Below are positions 21,880-34,800 of a DNA stretch of 64,000 nucleotides, in pieces (position 1 is the stretch's first letter; each line of letters opens with the position of its first letter). Source of the stretch: Mytilus californianus (lineage: Eukaryota; Mollusca; Bivalvia; Mytilida; Mytilidae). The stretch is taken from assembly GCF_021869535.1 (NCBI RefSeq), contig NW_026262648.1, forward strand, positions 3,681,794 to 3,745,793, in the 5' to 3' direction. A model generated the notes under the pieces. The model was not told the DNA's origin. It saw nothing but the letters and a program-made list of their open reading frames with translations, and made no database searches. The position numbers and the translations under genes were made by a program.

Positions 21880-24800
21880 TTTTAACAAATTTTTTTTTAA
21901 ATTTTGAGCACTAGTTTCAGATTTTTCAACATAGCGCCCTTCGATACCTTGCGCAAAAGATGCGCCTGTTTCTCCCCTACAAGACCTATATAGTCATACC
22001 CCATGACACCCCCATTATTTTTCTCTACAAGCCATGGAATAGGCCAACCCCTGTTTTTAACATTTTTTTTTCAAAATTTTGAGCTCTAGTTTCAGATTTT
22101 TGAACATAGTGCCCTTCGATACCTTGCGCAAAAGATGCGCCTGTTTCTCCTCTACAAGACCTATATAGTCATACCCCGTGACACCCCCCATTATTTTTCT
22201 CTAGAAGCCATGGAATAGGCGAACCCCTGTTTTTAACAATTTTTTTTTTTTTAATTTTGAGCTCTAGTTTCAGATTTTTGAACATAGCGCCCTTCAATAC
22301 CTTGCGCAAAAGATACGCCTGTTTCTGCTTTTCAAGACCTATATAATGATACCCCGTGACACTCCCCATTATTTTTCTCTAGAAGCCATTGAATAGACCA
22401 ACCCCCCCGGTTTTTAACAATTTTTTTTTTAAATTTTGAGCTCTAGTTTCAGATTTTTGAACATAGCACCCTTCGGTACTTGCGCAAAAGATGCGCCTGT
22501 TTCTCCTCTACAAGACCTATATAGTCATTCTGCGTGACACCCCTCATTATTTTTCTCTAGAAGCCATGGAATAGACCAACCCCCCTGTTTTTAACAATAT
22601 TTTTTTCAAATTTTGAACTCTAGTTTCAGATTTTTGAACATAGCGCCCTTCGATACCTTGCGCAAAAGATGCGCCTGTTTCTCCTCTACAAGACCTATAT
22701 AGTCATACCCCATGACACCCCCCATTATTTTTCTCTAGAAGCCATGGAATAGACCAACCCTCTGTTTTTAACAATTTTTTTTTTTAATTTTGAGCTCTAG
22801 TTTCAGATTTTTGAACATAGCGCCCTTCGATACCTTGCGCAAAAGATGCGCCTTTTTCTCCTCTACAAGACCTATATAGTCATACCCCGTGACACCCCCC
22901 ATTATTTTTCTCTATAAACCATGGAATAGACCAACCCCCCTGTTTTTAACAATTTTTTTCTTAATTTTGAGCTCTAGTTTAAGATTTTTGAACATAGCGC
23001 CCTTCGATACCTTGCGCAAAAGATGCGCCTGTTTCTCCTCTACAACACCTAAATAGTCAGATCCCGTGACACCCCTCATTATTTTTCTCTACAAGCCATG
23101 GAATAGGCCAACCCCCCTGTTTTCAACATTTTTTTTTTTTTAATTTTGAGCTCTAGTTTCAGATTTTTGAACATAGCGCCCTTCGATACCTTGCGCAAAA
23201 GATGCGCCTGTTTCTCCTCTACAAGACCTATATAGTCATACTCCGTGACACCCCTCATTATTTTTCTCTACAAGCCATGGAATAGGCCAACCCCTGTTTT
23301 TAACAATTTTTTTTTTTAATTTTGAGCTCTAGTTTCAGATTTTTGAACATAGCGCCCTTCAATACCTTGCGCAAAAGATGCGCCTGTTTCTCCTTTTCAA
23401 GACCTATATAATCATACCCCGTGACACTCCCCATTATTTTTCTCTAGAAGCCATTGAATAGACCAACCAACCCCCCCCCCGGTTTTTAACAATTTTTTTT
23501 TAAAAGTTTGAGCTCTAGTTTCAGATTTTTGAACATAGCGCCCTTCGGTACCTTGCGCAAAAGATGCGCCTGTTTCTCCTCTACAAGACCTATATAGTCA
23601 TACTGCGTGACACCCCTCATTAATTTTCTCTAGAAGCCATGGAATAGACCAACCCCCCTGTTTTTAACAATATTTTTTTTAAATTTTGAGCTCTAGTTTC
23701 AGATTTTTGAACATAGCGCCCTTCGATACCTTGCGCAAAAGATGCGCCTGTTTCTCCTCTACAAGACCTATATAGTCATACCCCGTGACACCCCCCATTA
23801 TTTTTCTCTAGAAGCCATGGAATAGACCAACCCTCTGTTTTTAACAATTTTTTTTTTTAATTTTGAGCTCTACTTTCAGATTTTTGAACATAGCGCCCTT
23901 CGATACCTTGCGCAAAAGATGCGCCTTTTTCTCCTCTACAAGACCCATATAGTAATACCCCGTGACACCCCCCATTATTTTTCTCTAGAAGCCATGGAAT
24001 AGACCAACCCCCCTGTTTTTAACAATTTTTTTCTTAATTTTGAGCTCTAGTTTAAGATTTTTGAACATAGCGCCCTTCGATACCTTGCGCAAAAGATGCG
24101 CCTTTTTCTCCTCTACAAGACCCATATAGTAATACCCCGTGACACCCCCCATTATTTTTCTCTAGAAGCCATGGAATAGACCAACCCCCCTGTTTTTAAC
24201 AATTTTTTTCTTAATTTTGAGCTCTAGTTTAAGATTTTTGAACATAGCGCCCTTCGATACCTTGCGCAAAAGATGCGCCTTTTTCTCCTCTACAAGACCC
24301 ATATAGTAATACCCCGTGACACCCCCCATTATTTTTCTCTAGAAGCCATGGAATAGGCAAACCCCCCTGTTTTCAACATTTTTTTTTTTTTAATTTTGAG
24401 CTCTAGTTTCAGATTTTTGAACATAGCGCCCTTCGATACCTTGCGCAAAAGATGCGCCTGTTTCTCCTCTACAAGACCTATATAGTCATACTCCGTGACA
24501 CCCCTCATTATTTTTCTCTACAAGCCATGGAATAGGCCAACCCCTGTTTTTAACAATTTTTTTTTTTAATTTTGAGCTCTAGTTTCAGATTTTTGAACAT
24601 AGCGCCCTTCAATACCTTGCACAAAAGATGCGCCTGTTTCTCCTTTTCAAGACCTATATAATCATACCCCGTGACACTCCCCATTATTTTTTTCTAGAAG
24701 CCATTGAATAGACCAACCAACCCCCCCCCCCCGGTTTTTAACAATTTTTTTTTTAAATTTTGAGCTCTAGTTTCAGATTTTTGAACATAGCGCCCTTCGG

Positions 24801-27750
24801 TACCTTGCGCAAAAGATGCGCCTGTTTCTCCTCTACAAGACCTATATAGTCATACTGCGTGACACCCCTCATTAATTTTCTCTAGAAGCCATGGAATAGG
24901 CCAACCCCCCTGTTTTTAACAATTTTTTTTTTTAATTTTGAGCTCTAGTTTCAGATTTTTGAACATAGCGCCCTTCGATACCTTGCGCAAAAGATGCGCC
25001 TGTTTCTACTCTACAAGACAAATATAGTCATACTCCGTGACACCCCTCATTATTTTTCTCTACAAGCCATGGAATAGGCCAACCCCTGTTTTTAACAATT
25101 TTTTTTTCAAAATTTTGAGCTCTAGTTTCAGATTTTTGAACATGGCACCCTTCGATACCTTGCGCAAAAGATGCGCCTGTTTCTCCTCTACAAGATCTAT
25201 ATAGTCATACCCCTTGACACCCCTCATTATTTTTCTCTAGAAGCCATGGAAAAGGCCAACCTCCCTGTTTTTAACATTTGTTTTTCAAAATTTTGAGCTC
25301 TAGTTTCACATTTTTGAACATAACGCCCTTTGATACCTTGCGCAAACGATGCGCCTGTTTCTCCTCTACAAGACCTATATAGTCATACCCCGTGACACCC
25401 CCAATTATTTTTCTCTAGAAGCCATGGAATAGACCGCCCCTCTGTTTTTAACAATTTTTTTTTTTAATTTTGAGCTCTTGTTTCAGATTTTTGAACATAG
25501 CGCCCTTCATTACCTTGGGCAAAAGATGCGCCTGTTTCTCCTCTACAAGACCTATATAGTCATACCCCGTGACACACCTCATTATTTTTCTCTAGAAGCC
25601 ATGGAATAGGCAAACCCCCCTGTTTTTAACATTTTTTTTCAAAATTTTGAGCTCTAGTTTCAGATTTTTGAACATAGCGCCCTTCCATACCTTGAGCAAA
25701 AGATGCGCCTGTTTCTCTTCTACAAGATCTATATAGTCAGACCCCGTGACACCCCTCATTATTTTTCTCTAGAAGCCATGGAATAGACCAACCCCCCTGT
25801 TTTTAAGAATATTTTTTTTTATATTTTGAGCTCTAGTTTCAGATTTTTGAACATAGCGCCCTTCGATACCTTGCGCAAAAGATGCGCCTGTTTCTCCTCT
25901 ACAAGACAAATATAGTCATACTCCGTGACACCCCTCATTATTTTTCTCTACAAGCCATGGAATAGGCCAACCCCTGTTTTTAAAAAATTTTGTTCAAAAT
26001 TTTGAGCTCTAGTTTCAGATTTTTTAACATAGCACCCTTCGATACCTTGCGCAAAATATGAGCCTGTTTCTCCTCTACAAGATCTATATAGTCATACCCC
26101 TTGACACCCCTCATTATTTTGCTCTAGAAGCCATGGAAAAGGCCAACCACCCTGTTTTTAACATTTGTTTTTCAAAATTTTGAGCTCTAGTTTCAGATTT
26201 TTTAACATAACGCCCTTCGATACCTTGCGCAAAAGATGCGCCTGTTTCTCCTCTACAAGACCTATATAGTCATACCCCGTGACACCCCCCATTATTTTTC
26301 TCTAGAAGCCATGGAATAGACCAACCCTCTGTTTTTAACAATTTTTTTTTTTAATTTTGAGCTCTACTTTCAGATTTTTGAACATAGCGCCCTTCGATAC
26401 CTTGCGCAAAAGATGCGCCTTTTTCTCCTCTACAAGACCCATATAGTAATACCCCGTGACACCCCCCATTATTTTTCTCTAGAAGCCATGGAATAGACCA
26501 ACCCCCCTGTTTTTAACAATTTTTTTCTTAATTTTGAGCTCTAGTTTAAGATTTTTGAACATAGCGCCCTTCGATACCTTGCGCAAAAGATGCGCCTTTT
26601 TCTCCTCTACAAGACCCATATAGTAATACCCCGTGACACCCCCCATTATTTTTCTCTAGAAGCCATGGAATAGGCAAACCCCCCTATTTTTAACATTTTT
26701 TTTCAAAATTTTGAGCTCTAGTTTCAGATTTTTGAACATAGCGCCCTTCGATACCTTGCGCAAAAGATGCGCCTGTTTCTCCTCTACAAGATCTATATAG
26801 TCAGACCCCGTGACACCCCTCATTATTTTTCTCTAGAAGCCATGGAATAGACCAACCCCCCTGTTTTTAAGAATATTTTTTTTTATATTTTGAGCTCTAG
26901 TTTCAGATTTTTGAACATAGCGCCCTTCGATACCTTGCGCAAAAGATGCGCCTGTTTCTCCTCTACAAGACAAATATAGTCATACTCCGTGACACCCCTC
27001 ATTATTTTTCTCTACAAGCCATGGAATAGGCCAACCCCTGTTTTTAAAATTTTTTTTTCAAAATTTTGAGCTCTAGTTTCAGATTTTTGAACATAGCACC
27101 CTTCGATACCTTGCGAAAAAGATGAGCCTGTTTCTCCTCTACAAGATCTATATAGTCATACCCCTTGACACCCCTCATTATTTTGCTCTAGAAGCCATGG
27201 AAAAGGCCAACCTCCCTGTTTTTAACATTTTTTTTTTAAAATTTTGAGCTCTAGTTTCAGATTTTTGAACATAACGCCCTTCGATACCTTGCGAAAAAGA
27301 TGCGCCTGTTTCTCCTCTACAAGACAAATATAGTCATACCCCGTGACACACCTCATTATTTTTCTCTAGAAGCCATGGAATAGGCAAACCCCCCTGTTTT
27401 TAACATTTTTTTTCAAAATTATGAGCTCTAGTTTCAGATTTTTTAACATAGCGCCCTTCGATACCTTGCGAAAAAGATGCGCCTGTTTCTCCTCTACAAG
27501 ACAAATATAGTCATACCCCGTGACACCCCTCATTATTTTTCTCTAGAAGCCATGGAATAGACCAACCCCCCTGTTTTTAAGAATATATTTTTTATATTTT
27601 GAGCTCTAGTTTCAGATTTTTGAACATAGCGCCCTTCGATACCTTGCGCAAAAGATGCGCCTGTTTCTCGTCTACAAGACCTATATAATCATACCCCGTG
27701 ACACCCCTCATTATTTTTCTCTAGAAGCCATGGAATAGGCCAACCCCCAT
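16686..27750 (+). repeat. Satellite array, ~177-bp monomer, about 62 copies
   Basis: Successive GCGCCCTTCGATACC landmarks at 16,758, 16,934, 17,112, 17,289, 17,466 and 17,644 give periods of 176-178 bp. Each monomer has a GC-richer block with CCTTGCGCAAAAGATGCGCC, then CTACAAGACCTATATAGTCA, CCGTGACACC, TCTCTAGAAGCCATGGAATA, a C-run, a T-run and GAGCTCTAGTTTCAG. Length changes come mainly from the C- and T-runs. Groups of monomers recur as blocks (for example 23,100-23,650 against 24,350-24,900), so there is partial higher-order structure. A truncated monomer lies near 18,540 and another junction near 20,464. Short open frames on the minus strand are by-products of the repeat. Confidence 0.97.
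21847..21876 (+). repeat. Poly-C run of 30 in one satellite monomer
   Basis: The C-run that is 5-10 bases long in other monomers is 30 bases here. Related runs of 10-12 occur near 23,470 and 24,720. Confidence 0.95.
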
Positions 27751-28452
27751 TTCTGCAAATGTGTATCTTAGTTCAATTTAACAATGACATCAAAGGTGCT
27801 GTATTTTACAGGGAAGGACTACTTTTACATACGTTCTAAGTTGAAGTGGGTGCATTAGTGGTCTTACACCTACAAATAATCCCTTGACAGATGCAGATTT
27901 ACTGTGGTACTGAATATTAGCCTAAAAAGAGATGTGACTTGTTTTATCAATGGATGGGATACATACCATTTCATGATAGAGTTGAAATTGCAATATTTGG
28001 ACGGAATGTCTGCCTTTTTAAATATTTTTCATTTAACGGCCGTTGCTGTCTTATTCATTTTTTCGGTTGGTAGATATATCGCCTTATTGTTCGCTGGCTT
28101 ATTGTTCGCTAGTTATTGTTTGCTAGCTTCAGCCTGGTTTAAAATAGTCAGTTTTAAAACATGCTATCGTGTTACCATTAAAAAGACAAACTATACAAGA
28201 ACTGCACATAAGGTTTAGACATAGGCTTTCCATGAAGATTATATAAAATTAGATCATGATAACTTGTATGTATACCTATGGAAGATTTGCATGTACTTTC
28301 ACGGCAATGGCTGCATGACTGCATTCTCTATAGACGACACGTTGATGATCATATTTTTTTTGGAAAATTGAAATTATCCCACACCAAATTTACTCTTTTT
28401 AAACACTTATTTCCTAAATGAATTCATATTATACACATACCTTGCTGAGTGA
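27751..28452. other. Spacer between the two tandem arrays
   Basis: About 700 bp of non-satellite DNA. A 104-codon frame (27,904-28,218, +) is hydrophobic and contains a short direct repeat (CTTATTGTTCGCTGG and a near copy, 28,084-28,115); no family is recognised and I do not call it a gene. Confidence 0.45.
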
Positions 28453-28456
28453 ACAT

Positions 28457-28887
28457 GGTCCGAGTACACAGTTATTTCGTAGTGCATTTCTTTTAGACAA
28501 TAAATGAAAATTAAAAAAATCCCACCTGCGCTTTCTCAATAATATTTTTACAGTGTGTTGTACTACTTTTGGGACAAATTATATCAAAATTATAGAAAAC
28601 TTCATCGGCTCTAACTCAAAATACGGACAATTTCATGCTAAGGGGGTCTTCAAATCTTTTGACAGCCTCCGAAGTGCTAATTTTTAACATTTTTCAGCTG
28701 GACCAAATCACTACTTTACTTTAAAATTCATGGCCCAATTTTTTTTACAGTGTCATTTCACCCCCCTACTTACTATTTGAGTCATAAAACATGGAGAAAT
28801 AAATTTGGAAGGGGTATAAAAAAAATCGACAAGTAACACACTGTCCACACTAGGGACTATATTCGACGATAACTGTGTACCCGGACC
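28457..28887 (+). mobile_element. TIR element of the array (first of nine copies, 431 bp)
   Basis: The left end GGTCCGAGTACACAGTTAT (28,457-28,475) is the inverse of ATAACTGTGTACCCGGACC (28,869-28,887) with one mismatch. The element is non-coding. This edge copy differs slightly from inner copies (for example AAAATCCC in place of AAAGTCCC near 28,520), as expected where homogenisation is weaker. I recall similar sequences dispersed in Mytilus DNA. Confidence 0.85.
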
Positions 28888-31800
28888 TAATAGGGTAGAA
28901 AAAGTTGACCAATCTTAATGAAACTTGGTATGACCAAAGCTTATTAAATTATAAGACTGCTTACAAAGTTTCATGGCAATAGGATATATATTATAGACAA
29001 TATGACTAATTCTATATTCAACTTTGAGTGTTAAATTTAGACGTTAAAATTGAAAATTTTCAACTATCAACATTTGGGGCTTAAAAAATTAAAATATTAC
29101 AAAAAAATACTTTTGAAATGCCTTAATATATAATATATTATGTATTAAAAGCAATAGAGTACTCATTTGATTTATCAGACTTATAATGATTATTAAAAAG
29201 TCAAATTTATATGAGCCTGTGACTAAAAATGGAGGTTTTCCAATGAAGGGGGGCCTTACATGAAGATGTAATATTTTCCAGCAATTTTAAATTTGTAAAG
29301 CTTTTTGGTTATAAATAATCCTTACATATGTATTTAATGTACTTTAAATGGAAAGAAAACTTACAAATAACATATCACATTAGTTTAAAAGGGTCTTAGG
29401 CCAAGTAAGACTGAAAATAATTTAGGGTCAATTTAGGCCGTATCACATATTTACATTTAAAAATGCATATTGAAGCTATATGAAATAAAATTTTGTGTCT
29501 TTTCTATCATTTCTATACTCAGGTGACATGATATAATAAATCTGAGCACAAAAAGACTCTTGCATTCAACTTTTTTTGCAGACAGTATGGTCTGATACAA
29601 AGATTTTTCACTTTTTAGTGAAAAACATGCATGCAATTTTAGTCTCAACAGGCTTATATTTGAACCACTTGCTATCCTACAGAAGAAAAGAAAGATATTA
29701 TGTGACATAAAACAGGTACAAAAGACATTGTTAAATGCTTTTTATACAAATTTAGTGAGGTCTTTATAATGGACTTCAACTTTTATGTTCCAAGATCCTC
29801 ACATTTAACTTGATCCAAACAGGGCGTTAGACGAGGACCATATATACAACACATTTTGCACATATTGTCTGAGATAATCTTCTTTTCTGTAGATTCAGAG
29901 TTCACAAATGAGTAATACAACTGGATTGAAGCATAGAAACCCAAATATTGACACATAAAAACCTGTCAGATAGAAAGTCAGAATGCCACTTATGCATCAA
30001 AATTGAAAAAGCTATGAAATGCTTATTTTGACCATAAAATGCCAAAATTGGTCATTTTTGCAGAAATTCTATCAAATAAAAGTTTAAATCCTTTAGTTTT
30101 ATGCTATTTGATAAATTGACACCATCAAATCACTCAGGGAAGTTGCCAAAGTACAGATTCTATATTTCCTGATTTCACCTCTTAGGTCCGAGTACACAGT
30201 TATTTCGTAGTGCATTTCTTTTAGACAATAAATGAAAATTAAAAAAGTCCCACCTGCGCTTTCTCAATAATATTTTTACAGTGTGTTGTACTACTTTTGG
30301 GACAAATTATATCAAAATTATAGAAAACTTCATCGGCTCTAACTCAAAATACGGACAATTTCATGCTAAGGGGGTCTTCAAATCTTTTGACAGCCTCCGA
30401 AGTGCTAATTTTTAACATTTTTCAGCTGGACCAAATCACTACTTTACTTTAAAATTCATGGCCCAAATTTTTTTACAGTGTCATTTCACCCCCCTACTTA
30501 CTATTTGAGTCATAAAACATGGAGAAATAAATTTGGAAGGGGTATAAAAAAAAATCGACAAGTAACACACTGTCCACACTAGGGACTATATTCGACGATA
30601 ACTGTGTACCCGGACCTAATAGGGTAGAAAAAGTTGACCAATCTTAATGAAACTTGGTATGACCAAAGCTTATTAAATTATAAGACTGCTTACAAAGTTT
30701 CATGGCAATAGGATATATATTATAGACAATATGACTAATTCTATATTCAACTTTGAGTGTTAAATTTAGACGTTAAAATTGAAAATTTTCAACTATCAAC
30801 ATTTGGGGCTTAAAAAATTAAAATATTACAAAAAAATACTTTTGAAATGCCTTAATATATAATATATTATGTATTAAAAGCAATAGAGTACTCATTTGAT
30901 TTATCAGACTTATAATGATTATTAAAAAGTCAAATTTATATGAGCCTGTGACTAAAAATGGAGGTTTTCCAATGAAGGGGGGCCTTACATGAAGATGTAA
31001 TATTTTCCAGCAATTTTAAATTTGTAAAGCTTTTTGGTTATAAATAATCCTTACATATGTATTTAATGTACTTTAAATGGAAAGAAAACTTACAAATAAC
31101 ATATCACATTAGTTTAAAAGGGTCTTAGGCCAAGTAAGACTGAAAATAATTTAGGGTCAATTTAGGCCGTATCACATATTTACATTTAAAAATGCATATT
31201 GAAGCTATATGAAATAAAATTTTGTGTCTTTTCTATCATTTCTATACTCAGGTGACATGATATAATAAATCTGAGCACAAAAAGACCCTTGCATTCAACT
31301 TTTTTTGCAGACAGTATGGTCTGATACAAAGATTTTTCACTTTTTAGTGAAAAACATGCATGCAATTTTAGTCTCAACAGGCTTATATTTGAACCACTTG
31401 CTATCCTACAGAAGAAAAGAAAGATATTATGTGACATAAAACAGGTACAAAAGACATTGTTAAATGCTTTTTATACAAATTTAGTGAGGTCTTTATAATG
31501 GACTTCAACTTTTATGTTCCAAGATCCTCACATTTAACTTGATCCAAACAGGGCGTTAGACGAGGACCATATATACAACACATTTTGCACATATTGTCTG
31601 AGATAATCTTCTTTTCTGTAGATTCAGAGTTCACAAATGAGTAATACAACTGGATTGAAGCATAGAAACCCAAATATTGACACATAAAAACCTGTCAGAT
31701 AGAAAGTCAGAATGCCACTTATGCATCAAAATTGAAAAAGCTATGAAATGCTTATTTTGACCATAAAATGCCAAAATTGGTCATTTTTGCAGAAATTCTA

Positions 31801-34800
31801 TCAAATAAAAGTTTAAATCCTTTAGTTTTATGCTATTTGATAAATTGACACCATCAAATCACTCAGGGAAGTTGCCAAAGTACAGATTCTATATTTCCTG
31901 ATTTCACCTCTTAGGTCCGAGTACACAGTTATTTCGTAGTGCATTTCTTTTAGACAATAAATGAAAATTAAAAAAGTCCCACCTGCGCTTTCTCAATAAT
32001 ATTTTTACAGTGTGTTGTACTACTTTTGGGACAAATTATATCAAAATTATAGAAAACTTCATCGGCTCTAACTCAAAATACGGACAATTTCATGCTAAGG
32101 GGGTCTTCAAATCTTTTGACAGCCTCCGAAGTGCTAATTTTTTACATTTTTCAGCTGGACCAAATCACTACTTTACTTTAAAATTCATGGCCCAAATTTT
32201 TTTACAGTGTCATTTCACCCCCCTACTTACTATTTGAGTCATAAAACATGGAGAAATAAATTTGGAAGGGGTATAAAAAAAATCGACAAGTAACACACTG
32301 TCCACACTAGGGACTATATTCGACGATAACTGTGTACCCGGACCTAATAGGGTAGAAAAAGTTGACCAATCTTAATGAAACTTGGTATGACCAAAGCTTA
32401 TTAAATTATAAGACTGCTTACAAAGTTTCATGGCAATAGGATATATATTATAGACAATATGACTAATTCTATATTCAACTTTGAGTGTTAAATTTAGACG
32501 TTAAAATTGAAAATTTTCAACTATCAACATTTGGGGCTTAAAAAATTAAAATATTACAAAAAAATACTTTTGAAATGCCTTAATATATAATATATTATGT
32601 ATTAAAAGCAATAGAGTACTCATTTGATTTATCAGACTTATAATGATTATTAAAAAGTCAAATTTATATGAGCCTGTGACTAAAAATGGAGGTTTTCCAA
32701 TGAAGGGGGGCCTTACATGAAGATGTAATATTTTCCAGCAATTTTAAATTTGTAAAGCTTTTTGGTTATAAATAATCCTTACATATGTATTTAATGTACT
32801 TTAAATGGAAAGAAAACTTACAAATAACATATCACATTAGTTTAAAAGGGTCTTAGGCCAAGTAAGACTGAAAATAATTTAGGGTCAATTTAGGCCGTAT
32901 CACATATTTACATTTAAAAATGCATATTGAAGCTATATGAAATAAAATTTTGTGTCTTTTCTATCATTTCTATACTCAGGTGACATGATATAATAAATCT
33001 GAGCACAAAAAGACTCTTGCATTCAACTTTTTTTGCAGACAGTATGGTCTGATACAAAGATTTTTCACTTTTTAGTGAAAAACATGCATGCAATTTTAGT
33101 CTCAACAGGCTTATATTTGAACCACTTGCTATCCTACAGAAGAAAAGAAAGATATTATGTGACATAAAACAGGTACAAAAGACATTGTTAAATGCTTTTT
33201 ATACAAATTTAGTGAGGTCTTTATAATGGACTTCAACTTTTATGTTCCAAGATCCTCACATTTAACTTGATCCAAACAGGGCGTTAGACGAGGACCATAT
33301 ATACAACACATTTTGCACATATTGTCTGAGATAATCTTCTTTTCTGTAGATTCAGAGTTCACAAATGAGTAATACAACTGGATTGAAGCATAGAAACCCA
33401 AATATTGACACATAAAAACCTGTCAGATAGAAAGTCAGAATGCCACTTATGCATCAAAATTGAAAAAGCTATGAAATGCTTATTTTGACCATAAAATGCC
33501 AAAATTGGTCATTTTTGCAGAAATTCTATCAAATAAAAGTTTAAATCCTTTAGTTTTATGCTATTTGATAAATTGACACCATCAAATCACTCAGGGAAGT
33601 TGCCAAAGTACAGATTCTATATTTCCTGATTTCACCTCTTAGGTCCGAGTACACAGTTATTTCGTAGTGCATTTCTTTTAGACAATAAATGAAAATTAAA
33701 AAAGTCCCACCTGCGCTTTCTCAATAATATTTTTACAGTGTGTTGTACTACTTTTGGGACAAATTATATCAAAATTATAGAAAACTTCATCGGCTCTAAC
33801 TCAAAATACGGACAATTTCATGCTAAGGGGGTCTTCAAATCTTTTGACAGCCTCCGAAGTGCTAATTTTTAACATTTTTCAGCTGGACCAAATCACTACT
33901 TTACTTTAAAATTCATGGCCCAAATTTTTTTACAGTGTCATTTCACCCCCCTACTTACTATTTGAGTCATAAAACATGGAGAAATAAATTTGGAAGGGGT
34001 ATAAAAAAAATCGACAAGTAACACACTGTCCACACTAGGGACTATATTCGACGATAACTGTGTACCCGGACCTAATAGGGTAGAAAAAGTTGACCAATCT
34101 TAATGAAACTTGGTATGACCAAAGCTTATTAAATTATAAGACTGCTTACAAAGTTTCATGGCAATAGGATATATATTATAGACAATATGACTAATTCTAT
34201 ATTCAACTTTGAGTGTTAAATTTAGACGTTAAAATTGAAAATTTTCAACTATCAACATTTGGGGCTTAAAAAATTAAAATATTACAAAAAAATACTTTTG
34301 AAATGCCTTAATATATAATATATTATGTATTAAAAGCAATAGAGTACTCATTTGATTTATCAGACTTATAATGATTATTAAAAAGTCAAATTTATATGAG
34401 CCTGTGACTAAAAATGGAGGTTTTCCAATGAAGGGGGGCCTTACATGAAGATGTAATATTTTCCAGCAATTTTAAATTTGTAAAGCTTTTTGGTTATAAA
34501 TAATCCTTACATATGTATTTAATGTACTTTAAATGGAAAGAAAACTTACAAATAACATATCACATTAGTTTAAAAGGGTCTTAGGCCAAGTAAGACTGAA
34601 AATAATTTAGGGTCAATTTAGGCCGTATCACATATTTACATTTAAAAATGCATATTGAAGCTATATGAAATAAAATTTTGTGTCTTTTCTATCATTTCTA
34701 TACTCAGGTGACATGATATAATAAATCTGAGCACAAAAAGACTCTTGCATTCAACTTTTTTTGCAGACAGTATGGTCTGATACAAAGATTTTTCACTTTT

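Noticed and set aside
20369-22369. Minus-strand frames of 66-68 codons in the satellite
   Set aside because: They recur only because the monomer recurs and are interrupted in most monomers.
16686-27750. CENP-B box in the satellite
   Set aside because: CTTCGATACCTTGCGC keeps the TTCG but not the A and CGGG positions of the CENP-B consensus.
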